Part shown: positions 1 to 5,807 of the stretch, piece by piece | How positions within the stretch are numbered: position 1 is the first letter of the stretch | Layout of the letters: the number at the start of each line of letters is the position of its first letter | The notes under the pieces: model-generated | The model's input: the letters and a program-made list of their open reading frames with translations, nothing else | Databases searched by the model: none | Told to the model about the DNA's origin: nothing | Origin: an uncultured Caulobacterales bacterium | GTDB lineage: Bacteria; Pseudomonadota; Alphaproteobacteria; Caulobacterales; Maricaulaceae | NCBI GenBank assembly: GCA_937981945.1 | Contig: CALJNJ010000071.1 | Coordinates: 1-5,917 of the forward strand | Length of the DNA stretch: 5,917 bases | Reading direction: 5' to 3' | Position numbers and translations under genes: made by a program

Positions 1-1
1 A

Positions 2-400
2 AAGGCGGCGCCGGTTGCCAAAGACATTTTTATCGACTCGATTACGTCACTTTCCATCTCCGACGCGATCAATATCGTGAAGGGACCGGACAATGCCGCC
101 ACGCAATATTTGCAGCGGACAACCGGCAACCGGTTGGCCGGATTATTTTCTCCGATTATGGAAAACGCCCTTGGCCAAACAGGGGCTTTGCGCCTTTTGG
201 ATGATGTCACCGGACAGCTCAGAAATGTTCCTCTGGCGCCTCAATTAGGCAGCGATGCGCGGCGTGATCTTATTGGCCATGGTGTGAATTTCGGGCTCAA
301 CGGACTGTTTGCCTATATTGGCGATGAAGAAAAAGCCATTCGGGACAATCCTGCCAAAAGAACAAGCCAGATTCTGCAACGGGTCTTTGGTTATTTGTAA
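2..400 (+). CDS. DUF4197 family protein, C-terminal part (5' end outside window)
   Basis: This reading frame is open from the first bases of the window to a TAA at 398-400, giving 132 residues of the C-terminal part of a longer protein; the true start lies upstream. The wording matches the DUF4197 family as I know it: an opening segment of the type A-P-x-A-K-D-I-F-x-D-(S/A)-I, then S-I-S-D-A-x-x-I-(V/L)-K-G, a D-N-A-A-T-x-Y motif near visible residues 30-36, and an ending G-L-F-x-x-I-G-x-E-E-K-x-I-R-x-(N/D)-P-A before a terminal Q-R-V-F. A GTG at 77 could be mistaken for a start, but the family similarity runs upstream of it, so it is internal. DUF4197 proteins are usually about 220-250 residues, often with an N-terminal export signal, and have no established function. 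The gene converges with rnhA, nine bases apart. Family assignment is fairly sure; function is unknown. Confidence 0.85.
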   Translation, partial: KAAPVAKDIFIDSITSLSISDAINIVKGPDNAATQYLQRTTGNRLAGLFSPIMENALGQTGALRLLDDVTGQLRNVPLAPQLGSDARRDLIGHGVNFGLNGLFAYIGDEEKAIRDNPAKRTSQILQRVFGYL

Positions 401-409
401 GACCTGAGC

Positions 410-859
410 CTATTCTTCTTCCCGCCCGGGGATTCCCCGGCGGGCCAGTTCATCAGCGCGCTCATTGCCTTCTTCGCCGGCATGGCCTTTGACCCATTTC
501 CAATTTATGTCGCGCTTGGCGTTTTCCACGTCGAGCTCTTGCCACAGATCTTTGTTGATGACGGGTTTCTTGTCAGATTTTTTCCAGCCGCGGGCTTTCC
601 AATTATGGATCCATTCCGTGATCCCTTTGAGCACATAAGTGCTGTCCGTCCACAAGGTGATTTTGCCGTCAAACCCGGGCTTGATAGCGCGTAGCGCCTG
701 AATGGCGGCCATAAGTTCCATGCGGTTATTCGTGGTGTCGTCTTCACCGCCGAAAATTTCTTTTTCAGCGTCGCCGAATTTCATCAGCACACCCCAACCG
801 CCCGGCCCGGGGTTCCCCGAACAAGCGCCGTCCGTGTAAATGATCAGTTCTTTGCTCAA
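410..859 (-). CDS. rnhA: Ribonuclease HI
   Basis: Ribonuclease HI is a cytoplasmic metal-dependent endonuclease that cuts the RNA strand of RNA-DNA hybrids, for example R-loops and primer remnants. The 149-residue product is the normal length of the single-domain bacterial enzyme. All catalytic residues are visible: Asp10 in the T-D-G-A-C-x-G-N-P-G-P-G-G motif, Glu48 in N-N-R-M-E-L, Asp72 in T-D-S-x-Y-V, His126 in K-G-H-A-G, and Asp136 in N-E-R-A-D-E-L-A. The tryptophan- and lysine-rich segment at about 82-100 matches the basic protrusion (handle) that binds the hybrid. The start is a TTG at 857-859 whose last two bases are shared with the ispH stop (TTGA overlap). In this frame the nearest upstream stop is TAA at 887-889 and no ATG or GTG lies between, so TTG is the only conventional start. 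A weak AAGAGAA Shine-Dalgarno (868-874) sits eight bases before it. It is probably translated by coupling to ispH. Confidence 0.97.
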   Translation of the reverse strand: MSKELIIYTDGACSGNPGPGGWGVLMKFGDAEKEIFGGEDDTTNNRMELMAAIQALRAIKPGFDGKITLWTDSTYVLKGITEWIHNWKARGWKKSDKKPVINKDLWQELDVENAKRDINWKWVKGHAGEEGNERADELARRGIPGREEE

Positions 860-1818
860 GCGCGAAGTTCTCTTGGCAGGTGGAATTTAATATTCTCGTC
901 CGTAACCCGCACTTCAGTGAGTTCCACGTCATATCGGGACCGGAGCGCCGCAATGACGCCGTCGGTCAAATACTCCGGGGCGCTGGCCCCGGCGGATAAT
1001 CCGATGGTGTTTGCGCCTTCTATGAGGGCCCAATCCAGTGTCTCCGCGCCCGAAATCAGCATCGCGCCGCCGGCACCGGCCTTGACGGCGACTTCGACAA
1101 GGCGCTTGGAATTCGACGATGTTTGAGAGCCTATAACCATAAACAAATCGCATTTCTCGGCGATCTCTTTGACGGCGGCTTGGCGATTTGTTGTGGCGTA
1201 ACAAATGTCCTCTTTATAGGGGAGGGCGATGGTCGGAAACCGTCCCTGAAGAACTTTGATAATGCCTTTGGTGTCATCAACGGAAAGCGTCGTCTGCGTC
1301 ACTAATGCTAAATTGTCGACGTCTGTCGCTTGGTAATTTGCGGCATCGTTTTCATCCTCAATCAAGGTCATCGCGCCCTCGGGCAGCTGCCCCATGGTCC
1401 CGATAACTTCCGGGTGTCCGGCGTGACCGATTAGAAGAATATGCCGGCCGTCCCTTTGGTGTTTTTCGGCTTCAACATGAACTTTGGAAACCAAAGGACA
1501 GGTCGCGTCCAGGAAATGCATCTCTCTGGCCTGCGCCGCGGCAGGGACGGATTTCGGCACGCCGTGGGCTGAAAATACAACAGGCCGGTCATCCGGGCAT
1601 TCATCCAGTTCTTCGACAAAGACAGCGCCCATATTTTCAAGCCGGCTGACCACGTGAGTATTGTGAACGATTTCGTGACGGACAAAGACCGGCGCGCCGT
1701 ATTTTTCCAGCGTACGCTCCACAATTTGGATAGCGCGATCAACGCCTGCGCAAAAACCGCGAGGCGCTGCCAAAAGGACAGTTTTCGTCAATCGGTCATT
1801 GGCCGGGACTGGCTGCAT
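856..1818 (-). CDS. ispH: 4-hydroxy-3-methylbut-2-enyl diphosphate reductase (IspH/LytB)
   Basis: IspH carries out the last step of the methylerythritol phosphate pathway, reducing HMBPP to isopentenyl and dimethylallyl diphosphate with an iron-sulfur cluster in the cytoplasm. The 320 residues cover the whole family. The three cluster cysteines are present: Cys23 (G-F-C-A-G-V), Cys107 (D-A-T-C-P-L-V) and Cys206 ([12 protein letters not shown]). The substrate histidines are His52 (E-I-V-H-N), His85 (S-A-H-G-V) and His135 (G-H-A-G-H-P-E), with the catalytic Glu137 following. T-Q-T-T-L-S at 174-179 and S-S-N-S at 234-237 are the usual diphosphate-binding motifs. The N-terminus is about 11 residues longer than in E. 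coli. The ATG at 1816-1818 is preceded by GAGGA seven bases upstream, which supports it. It is the first gene of an ispH-rnhA unit and is divergent from the lipoprotein gene. Confidence 0.98.
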   Translation of the reverse strand: MQPVPANDRLTKTVLLAAPRGFCAGVDRAIQIVERTLEKYGAPVFVRHEIVHNTHVVSRLENMGAVFVEELDECPDDRPVVFSAHGVPKSVPAAAQAREMHFLDATCPLVSKVHVEAEKHQRDGRHILLIGHAGHPEVIGTMGQLPEGAMTLIEDENDAANYQATDVDNLALVTQTTLSVDDTKGIIKVLQGRFPTIALPYKEDICYATTNRQAAVKEIAEKCDLFMVIGSQTSSNSKRLVEVAVKAGAGGAMLISGAETLDWALIEGANTIGLSAGASAPEYLTDGVIAALRSRYDVELTEVRVTDENIKFHLPRELRA

Positions 1819-1957
1819 TAAATAATCCTCATATTGTCAATCGGCGTTGCGGTTTGCGGCTTAACCCGATAGTAGACAACTTGCTTGTCCTGATGTAGCA
1901 GACTGCGCGAATAAGGGCCATAGCCGAGTCACTATCAAACCTAATTAAGGCGAAAAG
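1819..1957. promoter_or_regulatory. Divergent intergenic region between ispH and the lipoprotein gene
   Basis: These 139 bases separate two genes transcribed away from each other, so by layout they should hold a promoter for each. I could not find a pair of -35 and -10 boxes good enough to name on either strand. What can be seen is the ispH Shine-Dalgarno (GAGGA on the minus strand), the lipoprotein Shine-Dalgarno AAGG at 1947-1950, and a short perfect inverted repeat, GACAA-CTTGC-TTGTC, at 1875-1889 near the middle. The promoter role is inferred from gene orientation only. Confidence 0.5.
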
Positions 1958-2542
1958 ATGGGTAAAACAAAAATTCTTGCTATGACGGCCGCGACAGCGC
2001 TCATGGTACTGTCCGGTTGCCAGTCAACCAAGGAAGCGTTTGACATTGGCGGCGCCGCTGAATCCAATCCGGGACCGTGTCCGCGGGCTTTCGCCCTCTA
2101 TGATGCGCAGCGCTTGGTTGAGATCACAGGAAAAGAGACATTTGCAAATGTAGGCTTCACCGGCGAGATCGGTAAAATGCGCAGTCTGTGCCGATATTAC
2201 GGTGAACAGCCTATCGTTGCCGATCTTGAAATCGATATGGATTTTGGCCGCGGCCCGGCTGCTGCAGGCGATACGGCGACCTACGAATATTTTGTTGCTG
2301 TGACCCGTAAGAATGTCGCCGTCATCCACAAAGAAGTCTTTCCCGTGACCGTACAATTCCCGGCGGGCGTTGACCGGGTTTCACGGACTGAGAAAATCGA
2401 TAAAATCACAATTCCGCGCGCCGGAGAAAACACATCAGGTGTGAACTTTGAAATCGTTGTCGGTTTCGTGGTGACGCCGGAGCAGCGCGAATTTAATGCC
2501 AGCGGTAAACGCTTCCGCGTATCAGCCGGTCAAAGCCGATAG
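1958..2542 (+). CDS. Predicted lipoprotein of unknown function
   Basis: I do not recognise a named family. The 194-residue product begins with a classic lipoprotein signal: Lys3 and Lys5, a hydrophobic stretch at about residues 6-18, and the lipobox L-S-G-C with Cys21 as the lipidated residue. Gln follows the cysteine rather than Asp, which by the Lol sorting rule favours the outer membrane. After a short polar linker the mature part is soluble, with no further membrane segment. It has two other cysteines, Cys41 (G-P-C-P) and Cys78 (S-L-C-R-Y-Y), which could form a disulfide in the periplasm. The second half alternates hydrophobic and charged residues (for example F-E-I-V-V-G-F-V-V), suggesting a beta-rich fold. 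The ATG at 1958 has AAGG seven bases upstream. A hairpin follows the stop. The gene is divergent from ispH and appears monocistronic. The lipoprotein call is strong; any role would be a guess. Confidence 0.88.
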   Translation: MGKTKILAMTAATALMVLSGCQSTKEAFDIGGAAESNPGPCPRAFALYDAQRLVEITGKETFANVGFTGEIGKMRSLCRYYGEQPIVADLEIDMDFGRGPAAAGDTATYEYFVAVTRKNVAVIHKEVFPVTVQFPAGVDRVSRTEKIDKITIPRAGENTSGVNFEIVVGFVVTPEQREFNASGKRFRVSAGQSR

Positions 2543-2544
2543 TG

Positions 2545-2569
2545 AAAGCTGCGCCATAAGCGCGGCTTT
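2545..2569 (+). terminator. Likely intrinsic terminator after the lipoprotein gene
   Basis: Two bases after the stop codon lies a ten-pair stem: AAAGCTGCGC (2545-2554) pairs with GCGCGGCTTT (2560-2569) through nine Watson-Crick pairs and one U-G wobble, with a five-base loop CATAA. The right arm ends in TTT and is followed by a T-rich but interrupted run (ACAATTTATTCTTATT). The broken U-tract makes it weaker than a textbook terminator. It separates the lipoprotein gene from argS, which starts 35 bases later. Confidence 0.65.
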
Positions 2570-2604
2570 ACAATTTATTCTTATTCCTTACCTACAGAGC
2601 TGCC

Positions 2605-4395
2605 ATGTCTGTATCTGTTCTTAATCAATTGACGTCAGCCTTTGAAAAGGCCTTTGCCGATTTGGGGTTTCCGCCTGAGTTTGGTTCAGTGCGCGAATCT
2701 GATCGGCCGGATCTGGCGCCTTTCCAATGTAACGGCGCTATGGCGGCGGCCGGCTTTTTGAAAAAGCAGGGCGAAAAAGCCAACCCTCGCGACATTGCCG
2801 CCAAAATCGCTGAGGCGGTTTCCGGCAGTGATTTGATTGCCGGCACTGAAATCGCCGGACCCGGCTTTATCAATATTATTCCCGGCGAATCTATCGTCGC
2901 CAAACGGGCCAATGAACTGCGCGCGGACGATCGCAGCGGCGCCGTTTTAACAGCGCCCAAGACCATCGTTATTGACTATGGCGGCGCCAATGTGGCCAAG
3001 CCCATGCATGTGGGTCATTTGCGCTCGGCGGTGATCGGCGAAGCGCTTAAGCGCCTGATGCGGTTTCGGGGCCATAAAGTTATCGGGGATGTCCATCTCG
3101 GTGATTGGGGCCTGCAAATGGGCCATTTGATTTCAGAGCTTGAGGACGAGCAGCCGGGGCTCGTCTATTTTGACGCCAAGATCACAGACGGCTACCCGTC
3201 GGACAGCCCTGTTACCATGGACGACATGGCCAGAATGTATCCGGCTGCCAGCGCCAAAGCGAAAAGCGATGAGGCCCGGATGAAGCGGTCTCAAACGGCG
3301 ACGGCTGAACTGCAATCCGGCCGCCCCGGATATCGCGCACTTCTGGATCACTTTATCAGTGTTTCAATTGCCTATCTCAAAAAAGGCTATGGGGATTTGG
3401 GCGTGACCTTTGATCTTTGGAAGGGCGAAGCATCTGTCGATCCGCTTATTCCCGACATGATTGAAGCGATGAAAGCCAAAGGCATTACAGAGGATAGTGA
3501 CGGCGCGCTGATTATTCGGGTCGATGAAAATTACGATTCCGAAAAACGCAAAGGCCTGCCGCCGGTTATGCTCAAAAGCAGTGCCGGTGCCGTTCTGTAT
3601 CACACAACGGATTTAGCGACATTGATTGACCGCAAGAACGAAATTGACCCTGATCTGATCCTCTATGTGGTTGATCAACGTCAGGCCGCTCATTTTAAAC
3701 AAGTTTTCAAGGCTGCAGAAATGGCCGGATGGTATGATCCGGAACAATTGGAACATTTGGGATTCGGAACCGTCAACGGCAAAGACGGTAAACCGTTTAA
3801 GACCCGCGACGGCGATGCGCTTCGCTTATCCGATCTCACGAAAATGATGCGCGACGCGGCCAAAGAGCGGCTGGTGAAACAGGATATCGGCCAGGATTAC
3901 CCCCGGGACGAACAGGAAGATATTGCCGACAAAGTCGGTATGGCCGCGTTGAAATTTGCGGATTTGCAAAATCAGCGCCTGACAGATTACACATTTGATG
4001 CGGAACGGTTTACGGCCTTTGAAGGCAAAACGGGGCCTTATCTTTTATATGCGGCCGTGCGTATCAAATCCATTTTGCGCCGCGCCGCTGAAAAAGGCGT
4101 TCAGCCCGGTACTATTATGGTCACGGATAAAGCCGAAACCCAATTATTATTGGCGCTGGATGCTTTTGACCGGGCCGTATCGCTGGCGGCAGATAAACGG
4201 GCGCCGCATATTTTATGCGAACATGTTTTCCGTCTGGCTCAGAGTTTCTCACGGTTTTATACGGATTGCCCCATTTTGAAAGATGATGTCCCCGAGGACA
4301 TCAAAGCCTCTCGATTATCATTTGCTCAACTGACGTTGACGCAATTGGAGCTGGGTTTGGATATTTTGGGGATAAGTGTTCCGGAGCGTATGTAG
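2605..4395 (+). CDS. argS: Arginyl-tRNA synthetase
   Basis: ArgRS, a class I synthetase, charges tRNA-Arg with arginine in the cytoplasm. The 596 residues are complete and normal in length. In order: an N-terminal Add1-type tRNA-recognition domain (about 1-110, including S-D-R-P-D-L and A-G-P-G-F-I-N); the Rossmann catalytic domain with D-Y-G-G-A-N-V-A-K-P-M-H-V-G-H at 124-138, whose HVGH is the HIGH signature; G-D-W-G-L-Q-M-G at 166-173; Y-V-V-D-Q-R-Q-A-A-H-F at 354-364; and P-F-K-T-R-D-G-D at 397-404, which stands where other class I enzymes have KMSKS, a motif degenerate in most ArgRS. The C-terminal DALR anticodon-binding domain spans about 475-596 and ends in the common V-P-E-R-M. The ATG at 2605 has only a weak AGAG upstream. 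No good promoter is visible in the 35 bases after the preceding hairpin. The subtype differs from the rhizobial one (see findings). Confidence 0.97.
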   Translation: MSVSVLNQLTSAFEKAFADLGFPPEFGSVRESDRPDLAPFQCNGAMAAAGFLKKQGEKANPRDIAAKIAEAVSGSDLIAGTEIAGPGFINIIPGESIVAKRANELRADDRSGAVLTAPKTIVIDYGGANVAKPMHVGHLRSAVIGEALKRLMRFRGHKVIGDVHLGDWGLQMGHLISELEDEQPGLVYFDAKITDGYPSDSPVTMDDMARMYPAASAKAKSDEARMKRSQTATAELQSGRPGYRALLDHFISVSIAYLKKGYGDLGVTFDLWKGEASVDPLIPDMIEAMKAKGITEDSDGALIIRVDENYDSEKRKGLPPVMLKSSAGAVLYHTTDLATLIDRKNEIDPDLILYVVDQRQAAHFKQVFKAAEMAGWYDPEQLEHLGFGTVNGKDGKPFKTRDGDALRLSDLTKMMRDAAKERLVKQDIGQDYPRDEQEDIADKVGMAALKFADLQNQRLTDYTFDAERFTAFEGKTGPYLLYAAVRIKSILRRAAEKGVQPGTIMVTDKAETQLLLALDAFDRAVSLAADKRAPHILCEHVFRLAQSFSRFYTDCPILKDDVPEDIKASRLSFAQLTLTQLELGLDILGISVPERM

Positions 4396-4412
4396 CCCGG
4401 CATAAATTCCTC

Positions 4413-4441
4413 TTGCCTCCCTTATTAGCGGAGCTTATACA
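4413..4441 (+). promoter_or_regulatory. Sigma70-like promoter for the gcv operon
   Basis: TTGCCT (4413-4418) as a -35 box and TATACA (4436-4441) as a -10 box are separated by exactly 17 bases. Each box matches the consensus at four of six positions or better. The expected start of transcription, about 6-7 bases after the -10 box, falls near 4447-4449, directly at the beginning of the riboswitch. It lies 18 bases after the argS stop, so gcvT has its own promoter rather than depending on argS. No terminator is visible between argS and this promoter. This is a pattern-based call. Confidence 0.6.
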
Positions 4442-4446
4442 GCCTC

Positions 4447-4612
4447 ATCCATCGGGAGAGAGTCGCAATAATAAAATGACCGCCGAAGGCGCAACCGCTA
4501 CCGGAAACGCTCAGGCAAACGGACCGATCGGATCATAAAAAGCTGGAAAGAGGGCCCAATAGGTGAAAGGCCCCGCCGAAGGAGTAAATCTCTCAGGCCT
4601 GTCAGGACAGCT
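4447..4612 (+). promoter_or_regulatory. Tandem (two-aptamer) glycine riboswitch
   Basis: Two glycine aptamers lie in tandem upstream of gcvT. Aptamer 1 (about 4451-4528) has P1 formed by ATCGG (4451-4455) with CCGAT (4524-4528), GGAGAG at 4455-4460, the core CGCCGAAGG at 4481-4489 and CTCAGGC at 4510-4516. Aptamer 2 (about 4541-4612) has P1 AGCTG (4541-4545) with CAGCT (4608-4612), an internal stem GGGCC (4552-4556) with GGCCC (4569-4573), a second CGCCGAAGG at 4574-4582 and CTCAGGC at 4592-4598. The linker is about 12 bases. Leader bases ATCC (4447-4450) can pair with linker GGAT (4530-4533), as in the leader-linker (P0, kink-turn) element known for this class. Glycine riboswitches ahead of gcv operons normally switch expression on when glycine is abundant. 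The two repeated cores and the gcvT context make the identification very firm. Confidence 0.95.
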
Positions 4613-4613
4613 G

Positions 4614-4648
4614 GTGGCACTTAGCGGTACAAGCCGCGGAAAGTGCTT
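4614..4648 (+). promoter_or_regulatory. gcvT: Riboswitch expression platform masking the gcvT ribosome-binding site
   Basis: The gcvT Shine-Dalgarno is GGAAAG at 4638-4643, five bases before the ATG at 4649. A hairpin can cover part of it: GCACTT (4617-4622) pairs with AAGTGC (4641-4646), and inside that GCGGT (4624-4628) pairs with GCCGC (4633-4637) around an ACAA loop. Half of the Shine-Dalgarno is then in the outer stem and half in a bulge. An alternative stem, GTGGC (4614-4618) with GCCGC (4633-4637), would leave the site free and cannot coexist with the first. There is no U-tract, so translational rather than transcriptional control is inferred. Confidence 0.5.
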
Positions 4649-5794
4649 ATGTCTGAGACACAATTAAAACAAACCAAACTTCACGCTCTGCATGTTGCGG
4701 CAGGCGCAAAAATGGTACCGTTCGCGGGCTATGATATGCCTGTGCAATATCCGCTCGGGATTATGAAAGAGCATTTACAGACCCGCGAAAAAGCCGGTTT
4801 GTTCGATGTCTCCCATATGGGGCAGTGCTTTATTATGGCTGAAGACGGGAGTTTTGAAACCGCCGCCAAGGCGCTTGAGAAACTTGTGCCGGCCGATATT
4901 CAAAGCCTGGAACCCGGACAGCAAAGATATTCCCAATTCCTGAATGAAGAGGGCGGTATTCTTGATGATCTTATGATCTCCCGTCTTGGGATGGAGGGCT
5001 ATACCCATGCACTCTATCTGGTGGTCAATGCAGGTTGCAAAGATGCTGATTTCGCACATTTGCAAAAACATCTGCCCGATCATGTGAAGATGATGGTCAA
5101 GGATGACACGCTGTCTTTGATTGCCCTGCAAGGCCCGAAGGCGGTTGACGTTTTGGGTGCCATGTGTCCTGCGGTGAAAGAACTGGTCTTTATGACAAGC
5201 ACGGATCTGCCCGTCGGGAAAAACGATATTTGGTGCCATGTGTCCCGATCCGGCTATACCGGAGAAGATGGCTATGAAATCTCCGTTAAACATGACGATG
5301 TTGAGGCGTTGGTGGAAGAAATCCTCTCCTATGACGATGTTGAGCTCATCGGCCTGGGCGCCAGAGACAGTCTGCGAATGGAAGCAGGACTTTGTCTTTA
5401 CGGGCATGACATTGATACAAGCGTATCGCCCATTGAAGCCGGACTGATTTGGTCCGTTCAGAAACATCGCCGCACCGGCGCTGATTATTTGGGCGCGGCC
5501 CGCGTGGCGGCCGATATCGCCAATAAGCAAAGTAAGCGGCTGGTTGGCATTTTGCCCGAAGGCCGAGCGCCCGCCCGTGAGCATACGGAAATTCAGGACA
5601 CGAACGGCAACACGATCGGCGAAATTACGTCGGGCGGTTTCGGCCCGTCCGTGGGCGGCCCGGTCGCCATGGGATATGTTGCCCGTAGCCACGCAAAAGC
5701 GGGAACGCAGCTTAATCTAATCGTTCGGGGAAAGGCCCGACCTGCCAAGGTCGTGAAAATGCCGTTTGTTCCCCATAATTATCACCGCGGATAA
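4649..5794 (+). CDS. gcvT: Aminomethyltransferase, T protein of the glycine cleavage system
   Basis: GcvT takes the aminomethyl group from lipoylated H protein and, with tetrahydrofolate, releases ammonia and forms 5,10-methylene-THF; it acts in the cytoplasm with GcvP, GcvH and lipoamide dehydrogenase. The 381 residues are complete. Family motifs: V-P-F-A-G-Y-D-M-P near 23-31, G-L-F-D-V-S-H-M-G at 50-58, G-G-I-L-D-D-L at 102-108 (containing the conserved catalytic aspartate), [10 protein letters not shown] at 201-210, [12 protein letters not shown] at 237-248 and the C-terminal barrel motif I-T-S-G-G-F at 326-331 followed by G-P-V-A-M-G-Y. I choose the ATG at 4649: GGAAAG at 4638-4643 sits five bases before it, whereas the in-frame GTG at 4643 would overlap that site and add only two residues. 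It is the first gene of the gcv operon and is controlled by the upstream glycine riboswitch. Confidence 0.97.
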   Translation: MSETQLKQTKLHALHVAAGAKMVPFAGYDMPVQYPLGIMKEHLQTREKAGLFDVSHMGQCFIMAEDGSFETAAKALEKLVPADIQSLEPGQQRYSQFLNEEGGILDDLMISRLGMEGYTHALYLVVNAGCKDADFAHLQKHLPDHVKMMVKDDTLSLIALQGPKAVDVLGAMCPAVKELVFMTSTDLPVGKNDIWCHVSRSGYTGEDGYEISVKHDDVEALVEEILSYDDVELIGLGARDSLRMEAGLCLYGHDIDTSVSPIEAGLIWSVQKHRRTGADYLGAARVAADIANKQSKRLVGILPEGRAPAREHTEIQDTNGNTIGEITSGGFGPSVGGPVAMGYVARSHAKAGTQLNLIVRGKARPAKVVKMPFVPHNYHRG

Positions 5795-5800
5795 GGAGGA
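5793..5800 (+). promoter_or_regulatory. gcvH: Strong Shine-Dalgarno of gcvH
   Basis: AAGGAGGA is a near-perfect anti-16S match, seven bases before the gcvH ATG at 5808. Its first two bases are the last two of the gcvT stop codon TAA (5792-5794). It contrasts with the weaker, maskable site of gcvT and would favour a high yield of the small H protein, though that consequence is inference. Confidence 0.85.
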
Positions 5801-5807
5801 ACCCCGC

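Noticed and set aside
77..400. A self-contained 107-residue gene starting at the GTG at 77
   Set aside because: The same frame is open to the left edge and the DUF4197 similarity continues upstream, so this is the tail of a longer gene.
397..404. Loss of the KMSKS catalytic motif in ArgRS as a sign of a defective enzyme (positions are residues of the argS product)
   Set aside because: Most ArgRS enzymes have a degenerate KMSKS, and the segment here (P-F-K-T-R-D-G-D) is normal for the family.
796..822. GC-rich near-palindrome CGGGGTTCCCCG inside rnhA as a regulatory site
   Set aside because: It encodes the glycine/proline-rich catalytic motif G-N-P-G-P-G-G, and codon composition explains it.
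1835..1845. TTGACA on the minus strand as the ispH -35 box
   Set aside because: It lies so close to the ispH start that a -10 box 17 bases on would fall at the start codon; no -10-like sequence is there.
4643..4648. GTG at 4643 as the gcvT start
   Set aside because: It overlaps the Shine-Dalgarno GGAAAG and has no ribosome-binding site of its own at a proper distance. The ATG at 4649 is correctly spaced.
4775..5692. Open frame of 305 codons on the minus strand, antisense to gcvT
   Set aside because: It lies entirely within gcvT, which is complete and motif-rich. The antisense translation shows no family motif and no plausible operon context. Long antisense frames are common opposite coding sequence with a biased third base.
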